Origin: Bryobacterales bacterium
GTDB lineage: Bacteria; Acidobacteriota; Terriglobia; Bryobacterales; Bryobacteraceae
DNA length: 64,000 nt
Assembly: GCA_016789905.1 (NCBI GenBank)
Contig: JAEUQC010000104.1
Span: 1-64,000, forward strand
Direction of reading: 5' to 3'
The notes under the pieces: generated by a model
Told to the model about the DNA's origin: nothing
The model's input: the letters and a program-made list of their open reading frames with translations, nothing else
The model's database searches: none
Part shown: piece by piece, positions 43,495-52,436 of the stretch
Layout: every line of letters begins with the position of its first letter
How positions within the stretch are numbered: the first letter of the stretch is position 1
Translations under genes and position numbers: made by a program

Positions 43495-44001
43495 ATGCAT
43501 CCCGATCTCGACAAACTCAAAAACCAATTACCGCCCGAACTGGAGAGTTGCGGCTTCGTGGTCTTCCACGGGCTGGCGCGCGCCGACGAAGAGACCGGCG
43601 TGGTGATGTGGGATGTGGCGCAGCGGCCGAACCATAAAGAGTTCCTTGATTGCGCCGGCAAACTGGGCGTGAAGGTCATTGTCATGAATAGCCGGGCCTT
43701 TGAAGAGGCGAGTATTGAAGACATACAGGACGAGATCGAGGCGTTGGAGTTTCCGCCGGCGGAACGCCGGGAACTGGAACGGCGGCTGAAGGCGTTGAAG
43801 CCGTACACCGGGTTTACGGCGAACCTGGAATTGTCGTTTGACTACAACGGGGCCATTTATGTCTATGAGATTCGCAGTGAATTTATGAACGAGTTTCTGG
43901 CGATCATGAGTGAGGTGGACGCGGGCATTTTCCCAGGCGGGTCCTTCGAAGACGACGACCCAAGCTCGCCGCCCGGCGGCAGTTTCTTTTCGCGTAATTA
44001 G
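43495..44001 (+). CDS. Hypothetical protein next to the microcompartment genes
   Basis: 168 aa, starts 9 bases after the aldehyde dehydrogenase stop, so probably in its transcript. No family recognised. N-terminal 60 residues (LESCGFVVFHGLARADEETGVVMWDV) look like an alpha/beta unit; then an acidic coiled stretch (EEASIEDIQDEIEALEFPPAERRELERRLKALK), then YTGFTANLELSFDYNGAIYVYEI, and a disordered Gly/Pro/Ser tail. No membrane segment. It could be a cargo or assembly factor for the microcompartment, but this is only from position. Confidence 0.7.
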   Translation: MHPDLDKLKNQLPPELESCGFVVFHGLARADEETGVVMWDVAQRPNHKEFLDCAGKLGVKVIVMNSRAFEEASIEDIQDEIEALEFPPAERRELERRLKALKPYTGFTANLELSFDYNGAIYVYEIRSEFMNEFLAIMSEVDAGIFPGGSFEDDDPSSPPGGSFFSRN

Positions 44002-44005
44002 TGCG

Positions 44006-45745
44006 ATGGACGTGAAACCCGCGCGTTGGATGATTCCTGATCCGCCGGCGGCGGAGTTGGAAGCGTTTGCCAGAGAAGCGGGAATGCAACTGCCCGCGGC
44101 GCGCATTTTATGGAAACGGGAGATCCGGGACGCGGGCGCCGCTCGCCGGTTCCTGCACCCAAGCCTGGACACGCTGCATGATCCGTTCGCGCTTGCGGAT
44201 ATGGGAAAGGCCTGCGCGCGGCTGGCCGGCGCCGTGCAAGCGAAAGAACGGGTGTTGCTGTACGGGGATTACGATGTGGACGGGACCAGCGCGATCGTAA
44301 TCCTGCATACGGCGCTGCGCCTGGCCGGGGCCGATGTTCACTATCATGTGCCGCATCGCATCCGCGAAGGTTACGGGATGCGCAGCGAAGTGGTGGAGCA
44401 GGCAAAAGCGGACGGCGTATCGCTGATCGTGAGCGTTGACACGGGCATTCGCGCCGGAGCGGTGGTGGAACATGCGCGGACGCTGGGAATCGACGTGATC
44501 GTCACCGATCATCACCTGCCGGAAGGCGAGTTGCCGCCGGCGGTGGCGGTGTTGAATCCGAACCGGAGAGACTGCCCGTATCCGGCGAAGAACTTGTGCG
44601 GGGCGGCGGTGGCGTGGAAGCTGGCCGATGCGCTGTTGACGACGCTCGGCTGGCCGGAATCGCGGCGAGTGAAGCTGCTGCCATCGCTGCTGAAGCTGGT
44701 GGCGATAGCCACCGTGGCGGATGTGGTGCCGTTGACCGGAGAGAACCGGGTGCTGGTGAAGCATGGCCTGGAAGGCTTGCGGACGAACAAGAACGTAGGG
44801 CTGAAGGCGATATTGCGGGTGGCGGGGATTCCGGAGGGGGAGATGCCTTCGGCGCGGCAGGTGGGGTTTCAAATCGGCCCGCGGCTGAACGCAGCGGGCC
44901 GGATGGACGACGCGCGTGACGTGATTGAACTCTTCCTGACACAGGACGAAAACCGGGCCAACGCGCTGGCCGAAAAGCTGGACGCGTTGAACAAAGAGCG
45001 CCAGGAAACCGAGGCCGCCATTCGCGAACAGATACTGGCCGCGTGTGAACGGACAACGATCACCGATGCGCAGGCGGGGCTGGTGTTTTCGGGGCGAGAG
45101 TGGCACCAGGGTGTGATAGGGATTGTGGCCGGGCGCCTGGCCGAGCGGTATTCGAGGCCAGTGTTTGTGCTGAGTGAGGATCCGGAGACTGGCGAAGCGC
45201 ACGGGTCCGGCCGGGGAACAGCGATCTTTCATTTGCTGGAGGCGATGGAGGCGATGCCGGAGTTGTTCACCCGATTCGGCGGGCACCGGCAAGCGGCGGG
45301 TCTGAAAATGCCGGTGACCAGGATAGACGAGTTCCGGGAGCGTTTTGCCGCCTACGCGGCAGCGCGATTGGGTCCTGAAGATTTGCGGCCGGTACACGAT
45401 TGCGACGCGGCGGTGACGCTGGATGAACTGACAGACGAAGCGGTGACGGAGATACTCGCTTTGGCCCCGTTCGGCAATGCCAACCCGGTGCCGCTGCTGG
45501 CGCTTCGGAACGCACAAGTGGCGCGCACGCCCGAAGTGAAAAACGAAAAGCATCTGTTCCTGCACCTGCGGCACAACGGAACCACGCGCCTGGCCAAGGG
45601 ATGGAGCCTGAGCGGTTTGGCGGAGCGCCACCGGGCGGGAGATTCGATTGACGCGGCGGTGCTGTTGGAAGAAGACGCCTGGGCGAAGGCAAGGGGCGGG
45701 CCGTTCTGGGGACTGGTGCTGAAAGATTTGCGTTCGACCGAATAA
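44006..45745 (+). CDS. recJ: Single-stranded-DNA 5'-3' exonuclease RecJ
   Basis: 579 aa from ATG 44006. DHH phosphoesterase motifs are complete: LLYGDYDVDGTSAIVILH, LIVSVDTGIRAG, VIVTDHHLPEGELPPA, and the DHHA1 part with VGFQIGPRLNAAGRMDDARDVIELFL. It ends with an OB-like domain (FLHLRHNGTTRLAKGW; RAGDSIDAAVLLEED). It digests ssDNA in repair and recombination. Two bases upstream sits the unknown gene's stop, so they may be co-transcribed. Cytoplasmic. Confidence 0.95.
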   Translation: MDVKPARWMIPDPPAAELEAFAREAGMQLPAARILWKREIRDAGAARRFLHPSLDTLHDPFALADMGKACARLAGAVQAKERVLLYGDYDVDGTSAIVILHTALRLAGADVHYHVPHRIREGYGMRSEVVEQAKADGVSLIVSVDTGIRAGAVVEHARTLGIDVIVTDHHLPEGELPPAVAVLNPNRRDCPYPAKNLCGAAVAWKLADALLTTLGWPESRRVKLLPSLLKLVAIATVADVVPLTGENRVLVKHGLEGLRTNKNVGLKAILRVAGIPEGEMPSARQVGFQIGPRLNAAGRMDDARDVIELFLTQDENRANALAEKLDALNKERQETEAAIREQILAACERTTITDAQAGLVFSGREWHQGVIGIVAGRLAERYSRPVFVLSEDPETGEAHGSGRGTAIFHLLEAMEAMPELFTRFGGHRQAAGLKMPVTRIDEFRERFAAYAAARLGPEDLRPVHDCDAAVTLDELTDEAVTEILALAPFGNANPVPLLALRNAQVARTPEVKNEKHLFLHLRHNGTTRLAKGWSLSGLAERHRAGDSIDAAVLLEEDAWAKARGGPFWGLVLKDLRSTE

Positions 45746-45759
45746 CACCTGTGCCTGGA

Positions 45760-45765
45760 TACAAT
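45760..45765 (+). promoter_or_regulatory. Probable -10 hexamer (TACAAT) for the DsbA-like gene
   Basis: TACAAT ends eight bases before ATG 45774. An aggagg ribosome site sits between them, so if used as a promoter most of the ribosome site would precede the transcript start. The recJ gene ends only 28 bases upstream, so read-through is also possible. Confidence 0.3.
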
Positions 45766-45773
45766 AGGAGGCG

Positions 45774-46718
45774 ATGCGTTTTCTCTCCTTACGCCGTTTG
45801 TTGTTGACGCTGGCGATAAGCGGGGCGGCGGCCCTTCCGCAAACGCCGCTGGCCGCCGCCAAAAAGAAGTCGTTTTTGGACAAGCCGACCATGGAGTCCT
45901 ATGTGCGCCACTTGTTTGTGTGGCCGGCGCAGATAGCGGTAACCATTTCCGACCCGAAACCGAGCAAGGTGGACGGGATGATGGAAATGACGGTGACCGG
46001 ATCGATGGGCGGAGCCAGCCAGGCGAGCACGTTTTTCGTATCCAGGAACGGCGAAAACGTGATTCAGGGCATGTCGTTCGATGTAAATACGAACCCGTTC
46101 AAATCCAATATCGACGCGATAAAGACGGCGTTCGCACCCGCGATCGGAACGTCCGGAGCGCCGGTGGTGGTGGCGATCTTCAGCGACTTTCAGTGCCCGC
46201 ACTGCCGCGAAGAGGCGAAGATGCTGCGCGCCAACCTGATCCAGACTTTCAGCAAAGAAGTGCGCGCCTACTTCCGCGATTTTCCCATTGAGCAGATCCA
46301 CGATTGGGCCAAACCGGCGGCGATGGCCGGCCGGTGCGTCTATCGAGAGGACCAGGCGAAGTTCTGGGACTATCACGATTGGGTGTTCGAAAAACAGGCG
46401 GAGATTACCCTGGCTTCGTTCCGTTCCAAGTTGGAAGGTTTTCTGGCGGATAAGAAAATCGCCGCGCCGGGCGTGCTGCAGTGCCTGGATGGAAAAGCCA
46501 CGGCGGAGGATGTGAACAAAAGCTTCGCCGAGGGGATCGCCGTGGGGGTGAACTCCACGCCGACGCTGTTTGTGAATGGGCGGAAACTGGCCGGGAATCT
46601 GAGTTGGCCGCAGTTGAAACAGATCGTCGAATACGAAATCGAGTATCAAAAAACCGCAAAGAACGCTGGAGATAACTGCGGGTGTGAGTTGACGCTGCCG
46701 TCAGTTCTGCCCAAGTGA
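45774..46718 (+). CDS. DsbA-family thiol:disulfide oxidoreductase, exported
   Basis: 314 aa. Signal peptide with RRLLLTLAISGAAALP. Residues about 35-115 form an N-terminal domain of unknown type. The thioredoxin fold follows, with IFSDFQCPHCREEAKML (CPHC, Cys141-Cys144), helical insert, and cis-Pro loop GVNSTPTLFVNGR. A CxC pair (NCGCEL) near the C-terminus is unusual. It probably makes or moves disulfides in periplasmic proteins. aggagg lies just before ATG 45774. Eight bases before the M28 gene. Confidence 0.85.
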   Translation: MRFLSLRRLLLTLAISGAAALPQTPLAAAKKKSFLDKPTMESYVRHLFVWPAQIAVTISDPKPSKVDGMMEMTVTGSMGGASQASTFFVSRNGENVIQGMSFDVNTNPFKSNIDAIKTAFAPAIGTSGAPVVVAIFSDFQCPHCREEAKMLRANLIQTFSKEVRAYFRDFPIEQIHDWAKPAAMAGRCVYREDQAKFWDYHDWVFEKQAEITLASFRSKLEGFLADKKIAAPGVLQCLDGKATAEDVNKSFAEGIAVGVNSTPTLFVNGRKLAGNLSWPQLKQIVEYEIEYQKTAKNAGDNCGCELTLPSVLPK

Positions 46719-46726
46719 TGTAAGCA

Positions 46727-48550
46727 ATGACCAATATCAAATTACTTGCTGGTTGTATGGCTGGCACCGTGCTGTGGGGCGCGGAGTTGCCGAAGGCGCA
46801 GAAGGTCGACGCGGACCACTACCTGAACTACGTCAAAGTGTTGGCGTCGGAAAAGATGAAAGGCAGAGGGACTGGGTCCAAAGAACTGGAGACGGCGGCG
46901 GACTTTATTGCCAAGGAGTTTAAGACGGCCGGACTGCAACCCGTAGGAGGCAGCTATTTCCAGCGCTTTCCGGTGACGACCCAGGCGCGACTTGGGAAAT
47001 CCAACAAATTGACGCTGCACGTGGATGGAAAAAGGGAAACGCTTGCGTTCGAGAAGGACTTCATTCCGCTGAATTTCAGCGCGGCGGGGGAAGTGAGCGG
47101 AGAAGTGGTGTTCGTTGGCTACGGCATTACGGCGCCAGAGTACAACTACGACGACTACGCGGGCATTGATGTGAAGGACAAGATCGTGGTGTTCTTCCGC
47201 CGGGAGCCGCAGGAGACCGACGACAAGAGCCCCTTTGCCGGCCGCGTCTATTCGCGGCACGCGCAGTTCGATTCCAAGGCGACGAACGCCAAACTGCACG
47301 GCGCCAAGGCGGCCATTGTGCTTTCCGACGTGCTAAGTTCCGGGTCCGGTGACCTGGAAAAATTCGCGCGGAACGCCGGACCGGCCAATGCCGGCATACC
47401 GTTTTTGATGGTGAAGGCGGAGACGGGGGAGAAGCTGCTGGAGAAGGCCGGGAGAAATCTTCGTGATATTTACCGGGAGATTGATCAGGACTTGAAGCCC
47501 CGTTCGGCCGTGCTGCCGGGCTCCATACAGATTTCGTTGAAGGCCGATGTGCAGCGGGTTGTGAAGACAGTGCGAAATGTGGTGGGGTACTGGCCAGGGG
47601 AGACGGACGAGCATGTGGTTGTGGGCGCCCATTATGACCATCTGGGAATGGGAGAGCAGTTTTCGATGGCGCCAAACCTGATCGGCCGTGCGCATTTGGG
47701 TGCTGACGATAACGCCAGCGGCTCGGCGGGTGTTTTGGAGCTGGCCCGGTGGATGGGGACGCAGCCGAAGCCGAAGCGAGGCGTACTGTTCATGACGTTC
47801 GCCGGCGAGGAACTGGGACTGCTGGGTTCGAGCTACTACGTGAACCATCCGCTGCTGCCGATTGAGAAGGCGGTGGCGATGATCAATATGGACATGATCG
47901 GCCGGATAAAGGATGGCCGCGTGTTTGTGGGCGGGAGCGGGACGGGCGCGAACCTAGGCGAATTATTGAAGCAACTGCCTGAGCCGGAGGGATTTAAGTT
48001 CGACCTGTCGGAAACGGCCGGGTACGGTTCGAGCGATCACACGTCATTTACCACCAAGCAGGTGCCGGTGCTGTTTTTCTTCTCCGGGCTGCACGGGGAT
48101 TATCACAAGCCGAGCGACACATGGGAGAAGATTAACGCGAAATCGGCGGCCGAACTGCTGGGGTATGTCGGCGGGGCGATGCACCGGCTGGCGACGGATC
48201 TGCCTCGGCCTCAATATGTCAGAGTGCTGCCGCCGGCTTCGGCCCATGCTTCCGGGAGCGGATCTTCAGGCGGAAGCGGGGGCTATGGACCGGCGTTTGG
48301 GAGCATTCCGGACTTCGCGGAGCCGCCGACGGGCGTGCGTTTCGCCGATGTACGAGAGGGGACCCCGGCGGCGAAGGCGGGACTGAAGGGCGGTGACATT
48401 CTGATAGGTTTTGATGGCAAAAAGGTGCAAAATCTGATGGATTTCACCGTACTTTTGCGCCAAAAGAAGCCAGGAGACGAGGTGGAAGTAGAAGTGCTGC
48501 GAGAGGGGAAGCCGATGAAGGTGAAAGTGCTGCTAACGGCACGCAAGTGA
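46727..48550 (+). CDS. M28-family zinc peptidase with PA and PDZ domains, exported
   Basis: 607 aa. Short signal (KLLAGCMAGTVLWGAE). A PA-like insert (about 115-240: YNYDDYAGIDVKDKIVVFFRREPQ) precedes the metal core: VVVGAHYDHLGMG, LGADDNASGSAGVLELARW, TFAGEELGLLGSSYYVNHP, NMDMIGRI and GSSDHTSFTTKQVPVLFFFSGLHGDYHKPSDT. Those supply two zinc ions. After a Gly/Ser linker comes a PDZ domain (GVRFADVREGTPAAKAGLKGGDILIGFDG). M28 enzymes are amino- or carboxypeptidases; the PDZ suggests substrate recruitment. Follows the DsbA-like gene by 8 bases. Confidence 0.93.
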   Translation: MTNIKLLAGCMAGTVLWGAELPKAQKVDADHYLNYVKVLASEKMKGRGTGSKELETAADFIAKEFKTAGLQPVGGSYFQRFPVTTQARLGKSNKLTLHVDGKRETLAFEKDFIPLNFSAAGEVSGEVVFVGYGITAPEYNYDDYAGIDVKDKIVVFFRREPQETDDKSPFAGRVYSRHAQFDSKATNAKLHGAKAAIVLSDVLSSGSGDLEKFARNAGPANAGIPFLMVKAETGEKLLEKAGRNLRDIYREIDQDLKPRSAVLPGSIQISLKADVQRVVKTVRNVVGYWPGETDEHVVVGAHYDHLGMGEQFSMAPNLIGRAHLGADDNASGSAGVLELARWMGTQPKPKRGVLFMTFAGEELGLLGSSYYVNHPLLPIEKAVAMINMDMIGRIKDGRVFVGGSGTGANLGELLKQLPEPEGFKFDLSETAGYGSSDHTSFTTKQVPVLFFFSGLHGDYHKPSDTWEKINAKSAAELLGYVGGAMHRLATDLPRPQYVRVLPPASAHASGSGSSGGSGGYGPAFGSIPDFAEPPTGVRFADVREGTPAAKAGLKGGDILIGFDGKKVQNLMDFTVLLRQKKPGDEVEVEVLREGKPMKVKVLLTARK

Positions 48551-48590
48551 AAGACGGGCTATACCTTTTGCGGCATCCCGCCGATGAGTA

Positions 48591-49247
48591 GTGAAGGAGA
48601 GGGTCAACCCGTTGTCCAATACGACGATTTTCGCGCCACTGGATCGGACCTGGAAGCTGCCGCCGCTGATTTTGCATCCGTTTTCGGACGCGGCCGGGCC
48701 GAACAAACTGGTGGAAAGCACGCGCGCCAGCATGATGCTGCAAGGGTTTCTACCGAACAACGAATTCACGGTCGCCGAACTCGACCGGAAGTTGCTGGAC
48801 GGACGGTATTGCGAGATTCGCATGCTCTATTACGTTGGGAAGGACCTGACGCGGTGGATTGAGCAGTGCATGGATGTGGTGAACCGGGACGAGGTGCTGC
48901 AGAAGGAGGGGGTGAAGGAACAGAGCTTCGCCAACCTGCTGATCGACGACCCGCCGGAAGAGGTTCGCGAAAAGCTCCGAAAGTGGCAAGTGGCCGATTA
49001 CCGGTCCATTTTCTCCAGGGCGATGGGCCTGAACATGGTGTTCGCCGATGCCCCCGGACGGACGGCGCTGGCCGACGCCTTTATTCGGCATTACTACCGG
49101 TATGCCGACCACATGTACGCCTGCTATCAGAGCCAGCAGACCAGCCGGCAGATTCGGAGCACGGCGTTTCCGTTTGATCTGTATGCCTCCGGCGAGTATT
49201 CGCGAATGCTGGAGCGCGAATGGCAGGACCAGATGGACGCGTCGTAA
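48591..49247 (+). CDS. Conserved hypothetical protein, mainly helical
   Basis: 218 aa from GTG 48591. No family recognised. It is soluble, with no signal or membrane segment, and rich in aromatic and charged helices: TVAELDRKLLDGRYCEIRMLYYVGKDL, VREKLRKWQVADYRSIFSRAMGLNMVF, and HYYRYADHMYACYQSQQTSR. Its spacing and third-base GC fit a real gene. The neighbours (a peptidase upstream, a LarA-like protein downstream) give no clear role. A possible ribosome site is weak. Confidence 0.65.
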   Translation: MKERVNPLSNTTIFAPLDRTWKLPPLILHPFSDAAGPNKLVESTRASMMLQGFLPNNEFTVAELDRKLLDGRYCEIRMLYYVGKDLTRWIEQCMDVVNRDEVLQKEGVKEQSFANLLIDDPPEEVREKLRKWQVADYRSIFSRAMGLNMVFADAPGRTALADAFIRHYYRYADHMYACYQSQQTSRQIRSTAFPFDLYASGEYSRMLEREWQDQMDAS

Positions 49248-49262
49248 TTGGAAGCAGCCTGA

Positions 49263-49268
49263 TATACT
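49263..49268 (+). promoter_or_regulatory. Probable -10 hexamer (TATACT), leaderless start
   Basis: TATACT ends seven bases before ATG 49276, with no ribosome site. It fits a leaderless transcript for the LarA-like gene. Confidence 0.5.
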
Positions 49269-49275
49269 CCCATAA

Positions 49276-50559
49276 ATGGAACTGCCGCGTATTGTACGAG
49301 TAAAACAGACGTTTCCGGACCGAGGCCTGAAGGATGTCGCCGGCTCGGTGAAGGCTGCGTTACAGGGATCGCCTTTTGTTAGCCGCGTGAAGCCCGGGGG
49401 CCGGGTAGCGATAGGCGTCGGAAGCCGTGGAATCACGAACATAGCGTTGATTGCCAAGGCGGCGGTGGATTTTTGGAAATCGGCCGGGTGTGAGCCGTTC
49501 CTCTTTCCGGCGATGGGGAGCCACGGAGCAGCGACCGCGGCTGGACAGGCCGATGTGTTGGCGCACTACGGGATCACGGAAGCCAGCATGGGCTGCCAGG
49601 TCATCAGCCAACTGGAAGTGGTTTCGCTGGGCAAAGATGCCAACGGAATTGAGGCGTTCCTGGACAAGGAAGCCTACAATGCCGATGGCGTGATGCTGGT
49701 GGGCCGGGTGAAGTGGCACACCGATTTTGCCGGGAAAATTGAGAGTGGGCTGTTCAAGATGATGGCGATCGGCCTGGGCAAATTTGCCGGAGCGCAGCGC
49801 TATCACACGTATGCGTATCGGCTGGGATTGGAACACGTAATTCGCAGCGTGGGGCGGCAGGTGCTGGGATCCGGGAAGATTCTGGGCGGCCTGGCGATTC
49901 TGGAAGATGCGCACCACCAGACGGCGCAATTGACGGCGGTGGCGGTAGAAGAGATGGAGGCGCGGGAAGAGGAGTTGTTGGAACTCACCAAATCCTGGAT
50001 GGCGCGGGTTCCATTTGACCTCGACATTCTCATGATTGACGAGATTGGCAAGAACATCTCCGGCGCCGGTATGGATACCAAAGTGGCCAACCGCGGTGTG
50101 AACGGCGAGTACAACCCGTGGCCAGGCCCGAAGTTCCAGCGGATATTCCTGCGCGACCTTTCTGGTTTAAGCTACGGCAATGCGGTGGGCTTGGGCATGG
50201 CGGATGTGATTCACGATCGCCTGTTGGGGAAAGTGGACTGGAATCCGACGTCGATTAATTCCCTTACTGCATCCAGCCCGAGCGCGGTGAAAACGCCATT
50301 GCACTATGGGAGCGACTTGGTTTGTTTGCAAAAGTTCTGGCCGACGGTGGGCAAACTGGACCCGAAAGACGTAACGCTGGGCTGGATCAAGAACACGTTG
50401 CAACTTTCGCCGATCGCGCTCAGCGAGAATCTCCTTCCGCAGATCAAGGAACGGCGTGACCTGGAGATACTGGGTGAACCGGAAGCGTTCGAGCTCGACT
50501 CTGCCGGCAACTTCCGGACAACCCTGTTTACCGCCGACCAATTGACGTCCACCCACTAG
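49276..50559 (+). CDS. LarA-like (DUF2088, lactate-racemase domain) protein
   Basis: 427 aa. LarA-type N-terminal domain with VAIGVGSRGITNIALI, PFLFPAMGSHGAATAAGQ, and the middle WHTDFAGKIESGLFKMMAIGLGKFAGAQRYH with candidate Lys and His residues. LarA racemises lactate using a nickel-pincer cofactor made by LarB, C and E; none of these is in the window. The GSHGA form is a LarA-like subgroup, so the substrate may be another 2-hydroxy acid. The next gene starts one base after its stop. Confidence 0.8.
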   Translation: MELPRIVRVKQTFPDRGLKDVAGSVKAALQGSPFVSRVKPGGRVAIGVGSRGITNIALIAKAAVDFWKSAGCEPFLFPAMGSHGAATAAGQADVLAHYGITEASMGCQVISQLEVVSLGKDANGIEAFLDKEAYNADGVMLVGRVKWHTDFAGKIESGLFKMMAIGLGKFAGAQRYHTYAYRLGLEHVIRSVGRQVLGSGKILGGLAILEDAHHQTAQLTAVAVEEMEAREEELLELTKSWMARVPFDLDILMIDEIGKNISGAGMDTKVANRGVNGEYNPWPGPKFQRIFLRDLSGLSYGNAVGLGMADVIHDRLLGKVDWNPTSINSLTASSPSAVKTPLHYGSDLVCLQKFWPTVGKLDPKDVTLGWIKNTLQLSPIALSENLLPQIKERRDLEILGEPEAFELDSAGNFRTTLFTADQLTSTH

Positions 50560-50560
50560 A

Positions 50561-52138
50561 GTGCTGCTCTCTCTCCTTCGGCTTCTGACATTCGCGGCCG
50601 TCCTCGCCCCTGGGGCGTGGTACGCCTGGCAATGGCGGGGGATGCCTCATGCGAGTGAATACCACGACGACGGGTTGTACTTTGTCAGCGCGAAGTCGCT
50701 GGCTGAAACGGGTGACTACGTCATCGAAAGTTTGCCGGCGCAGCCGAAGCAGACCAAGTATCCGCCGCTATGGCCGGCCGTGTTGTCCATCGCCTGGCGA
50801 TGGGAGCCGCACTACCCGGACAACCTGCCGGTGGCGATGTTGTTGTGCTGGATGTGGATGCCGTTAACGCTGGTTGTTTATCGGCGATGGCTGCAACTCG
50901 CTGGATTTACGCCCGACGTGGTGCTGCTGCTGGGCGGATGTTGGGCGCTGAATCCGTATGTGGTGCTGTTCGGCACCACAATGCTGAGCGAAATGCAGTT
51001 CACGTTTCTGCTGCTGGCAGCGATGCTGTGCATGACCCGGACGGCGAGCCGGTGGGCGGCGCTGGCGGGCTTACTGGCAGGGCTGGCTTTTTTGACGCGA
51101 ACGGCGGGCGTGGCGCTGTTGCCGGCGGCGGTGCTGGCGTACCTGCTGCGAGACCGGTTTCGAGAAGCGGGAGCGTTTCTGGCGGCGTCCTTGCCGTTTG
51201 CCGTTGGGTGGGGAGTGTGGTCGGCGATGAACCGCGGCGATGGCACCGATCCGGTGACGCTCTACTACACCAACTACTTCGGAGATTATTTGGCGAACTT
51301 CCACTGGCGGGAGGCGCACATCTATCTCTGGAAGAACACTGACGGCATCCTGCACGGACTGGGAGCGCTACTGCTGCCCGACATCACGCAGTCGCTTTTC
51401 GAAAAAGTGCTGGCGGAGGTGTTGGCGATTGCCGGGATTATGGGCGTGGTTCGGCTGGTGCGGGAAAACCGGGAATCGGTTTTCGTTCCCTATGCGGCGT
51501 TTGCGGCCGTCTACTCGCTGCTGCTGGTGGCCTGGTACTTTCCGCCGAACGAGCGGTTCATGCTGCCGGTGGTGCCGCTATGGCTGGCGGGCGTCTATAC
51601 GGAACTGAAGCGGCTGGGGCAGAACATCTACGCCGTATTCAGGAAGCCGGAGCTGGGCCAGAAAATAGCGGGCGGGGTGATTGCGTCGCTCTTGGCGGTG
51701 GTGGTTGTGTTCTGCGGACTGCGGCAATGGCACCTGCTGACAGACGGGTTGCCACGATTTTACGAGGATCATGCGGAACGACTGCGGAACTCCGAGGGCG
51801 CGATGAACTGGATTCGTGAGAATGTGGGAGTTGAGGCGCGAGTCCTGTCGGCAAACGATCCGTTGCTGTATCTGCAAACCGGGCGGCGAGGCGCAGGTTT
51901 ATTCCTGCCAACGATTCACTGGTACCGCGAAGACAACGCGGCCAGAACGGCGGACCTGGCGGCCGCGCCCGCGCATGGCAAGGCGCTGAAGCTTGAGTAT
52001 CTGTTACTCAATGAGTGGGACTGGTCTCGGGACATGCCGAGCGAAGAACACGCCAAGCTGATGACCACGTTGCGGGAAGACCCGAGGCTGGAACTTCTGT
52101 TTCGTTCGGGAACAACCGGGGTCTACCGAATCCGGTAA
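50561..52138 (+). CDS. GT-C family membrane glycosyltransferase (GT39/PMT-like)
   Basis: 525 aa from GTG 50561. About ten to twelve membrane helices. The first loop has EYHDDGLYFVSAKSLAETGDY, the acidic Asp pair typical of dolichyl-phosphate-mannose/GT-C enzymes, followed by KYPPLWPAVLSI. A C-terminal periplasmic region of about 120 residues follows the last helix. These enzymes move sugars from polyprenyl-phosphate donors to proteins, lipids or polymers on the outer face of the inner membrane. It probably shares a transcript with the LarA-like gene. Confidence 0.85.
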   Translation: MLLSLLRLLTFAAVLAPGAWYAWQWRGMPHASEYHDDGLYFVSAKSLAETGDYVIESLPAQPKQTKYPPLWPAVLSIAWRWEPHYPDNLPVAMLLCWMWMPLTLVVYRRWLQLAGFTPDVVLLLGGCWALNPYVVLFGTTMLSEMQFTFLLLAAMLCMTRTASRWAALAGLLAGLAFLTRTAGVALLPAAVLAYLLRDRFREAGAFLAASLPFAVGWGVWSAMNRGDGTDPVTLYYTNYFGDYLANFHWREAHIYLWKNTDGILHGLGALLLPDITQSLFEKVLAEVLAIAGIMGVVRLVRENRESVFVPYAAFAAVYSLLLVAWYFPPNERFMLPVVPLWLAGVYTELKRLGQNIYAVFRKPELGQKIAGGVIASLLAVVVVFCGLRQWHLLTDGLPRFYEDHAERLRNSEGAMNWIRENVGVEARVLSANDPLLYLQTGRRGAGLFLPTIHWYREDNAARTADLAAAPAHGKALKLEYLLLNEWDWSRDMPSEEHAKLMTTLREDPRLELLFRSGTTGVYRIR

Positions 52139-52149
52139 GCAAGACAATG

Positions 52150-52190
52150 GAAAACCGCCGCGGCGCCCGAAAGGGGAGCCTGCGGCGGTG
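52150..52190 (-). terminator. Probable intrinsic terminator for flp1
   Basis: On the minus strand an 8-bp stem (accgccgc with gcggcggt, 52182-52189 and 52154-52161), extended by an inner GC-rich pairing, is followed by TTTT. It lies 46 bp after the flp1 stop. Confidence 0.6.
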
Positions 52191-52235
52191 GTTGTTGTTC
52201 GAGCAGCGCGGTGAAGAAAAGGCGCCTGCCTAAGG

Positions 52236-52436
52236 TTACGAGCCCTGGGCGGCGGCGCTACCCATGGAACTGGCGACCTTCGAGAAGATCTGGCTGATGT
52301 TGGTGGAGACACCGGGCATGATGGCGCCCGCGGCGACAGCGACGAAACCGGCCATGAGGGCATATTCGATCAAATCCTGGCCTTTGGTGTCCTTCATGAT
52401 CTGGAGTGACCAGAAGAAGTTCTTAATTCGGTTCAT
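52236..52436 (-). CDS. flp: Flp-type pilin, copy 1
   Basis: 66 aa. Basic leader NRIKNFFWSLQIMKDTKG, then QDLIEYALMAGFVAVAAGAI, the prepilin peptidase site (after Gly; Glu at +5, Tyr at +6) and hydrophobic N-terminal helix of Flp/Tad pili. These subunits build thin adhesive fibres. No tad assembly genes are in the window. A strong gagagga precedes ATG 52436. It is almost the same protein as the copy at 52672, differing at a few leader and tail positions. Confidence 0.93.
   Translation of the reverse strand: MNRIKNFFWSLQIMKDTKGQDLIEYALMAGFVAVAAGAIMPGVSTNISQIFSKVASSMGSAAAQGS

Noticed and set aside
44108..45892. 594-aa minus-strand frame across recJ
   Set aside because: Antisense of recJ with its DHH motifs; the translation is Arg/Gln-rich and featureless.
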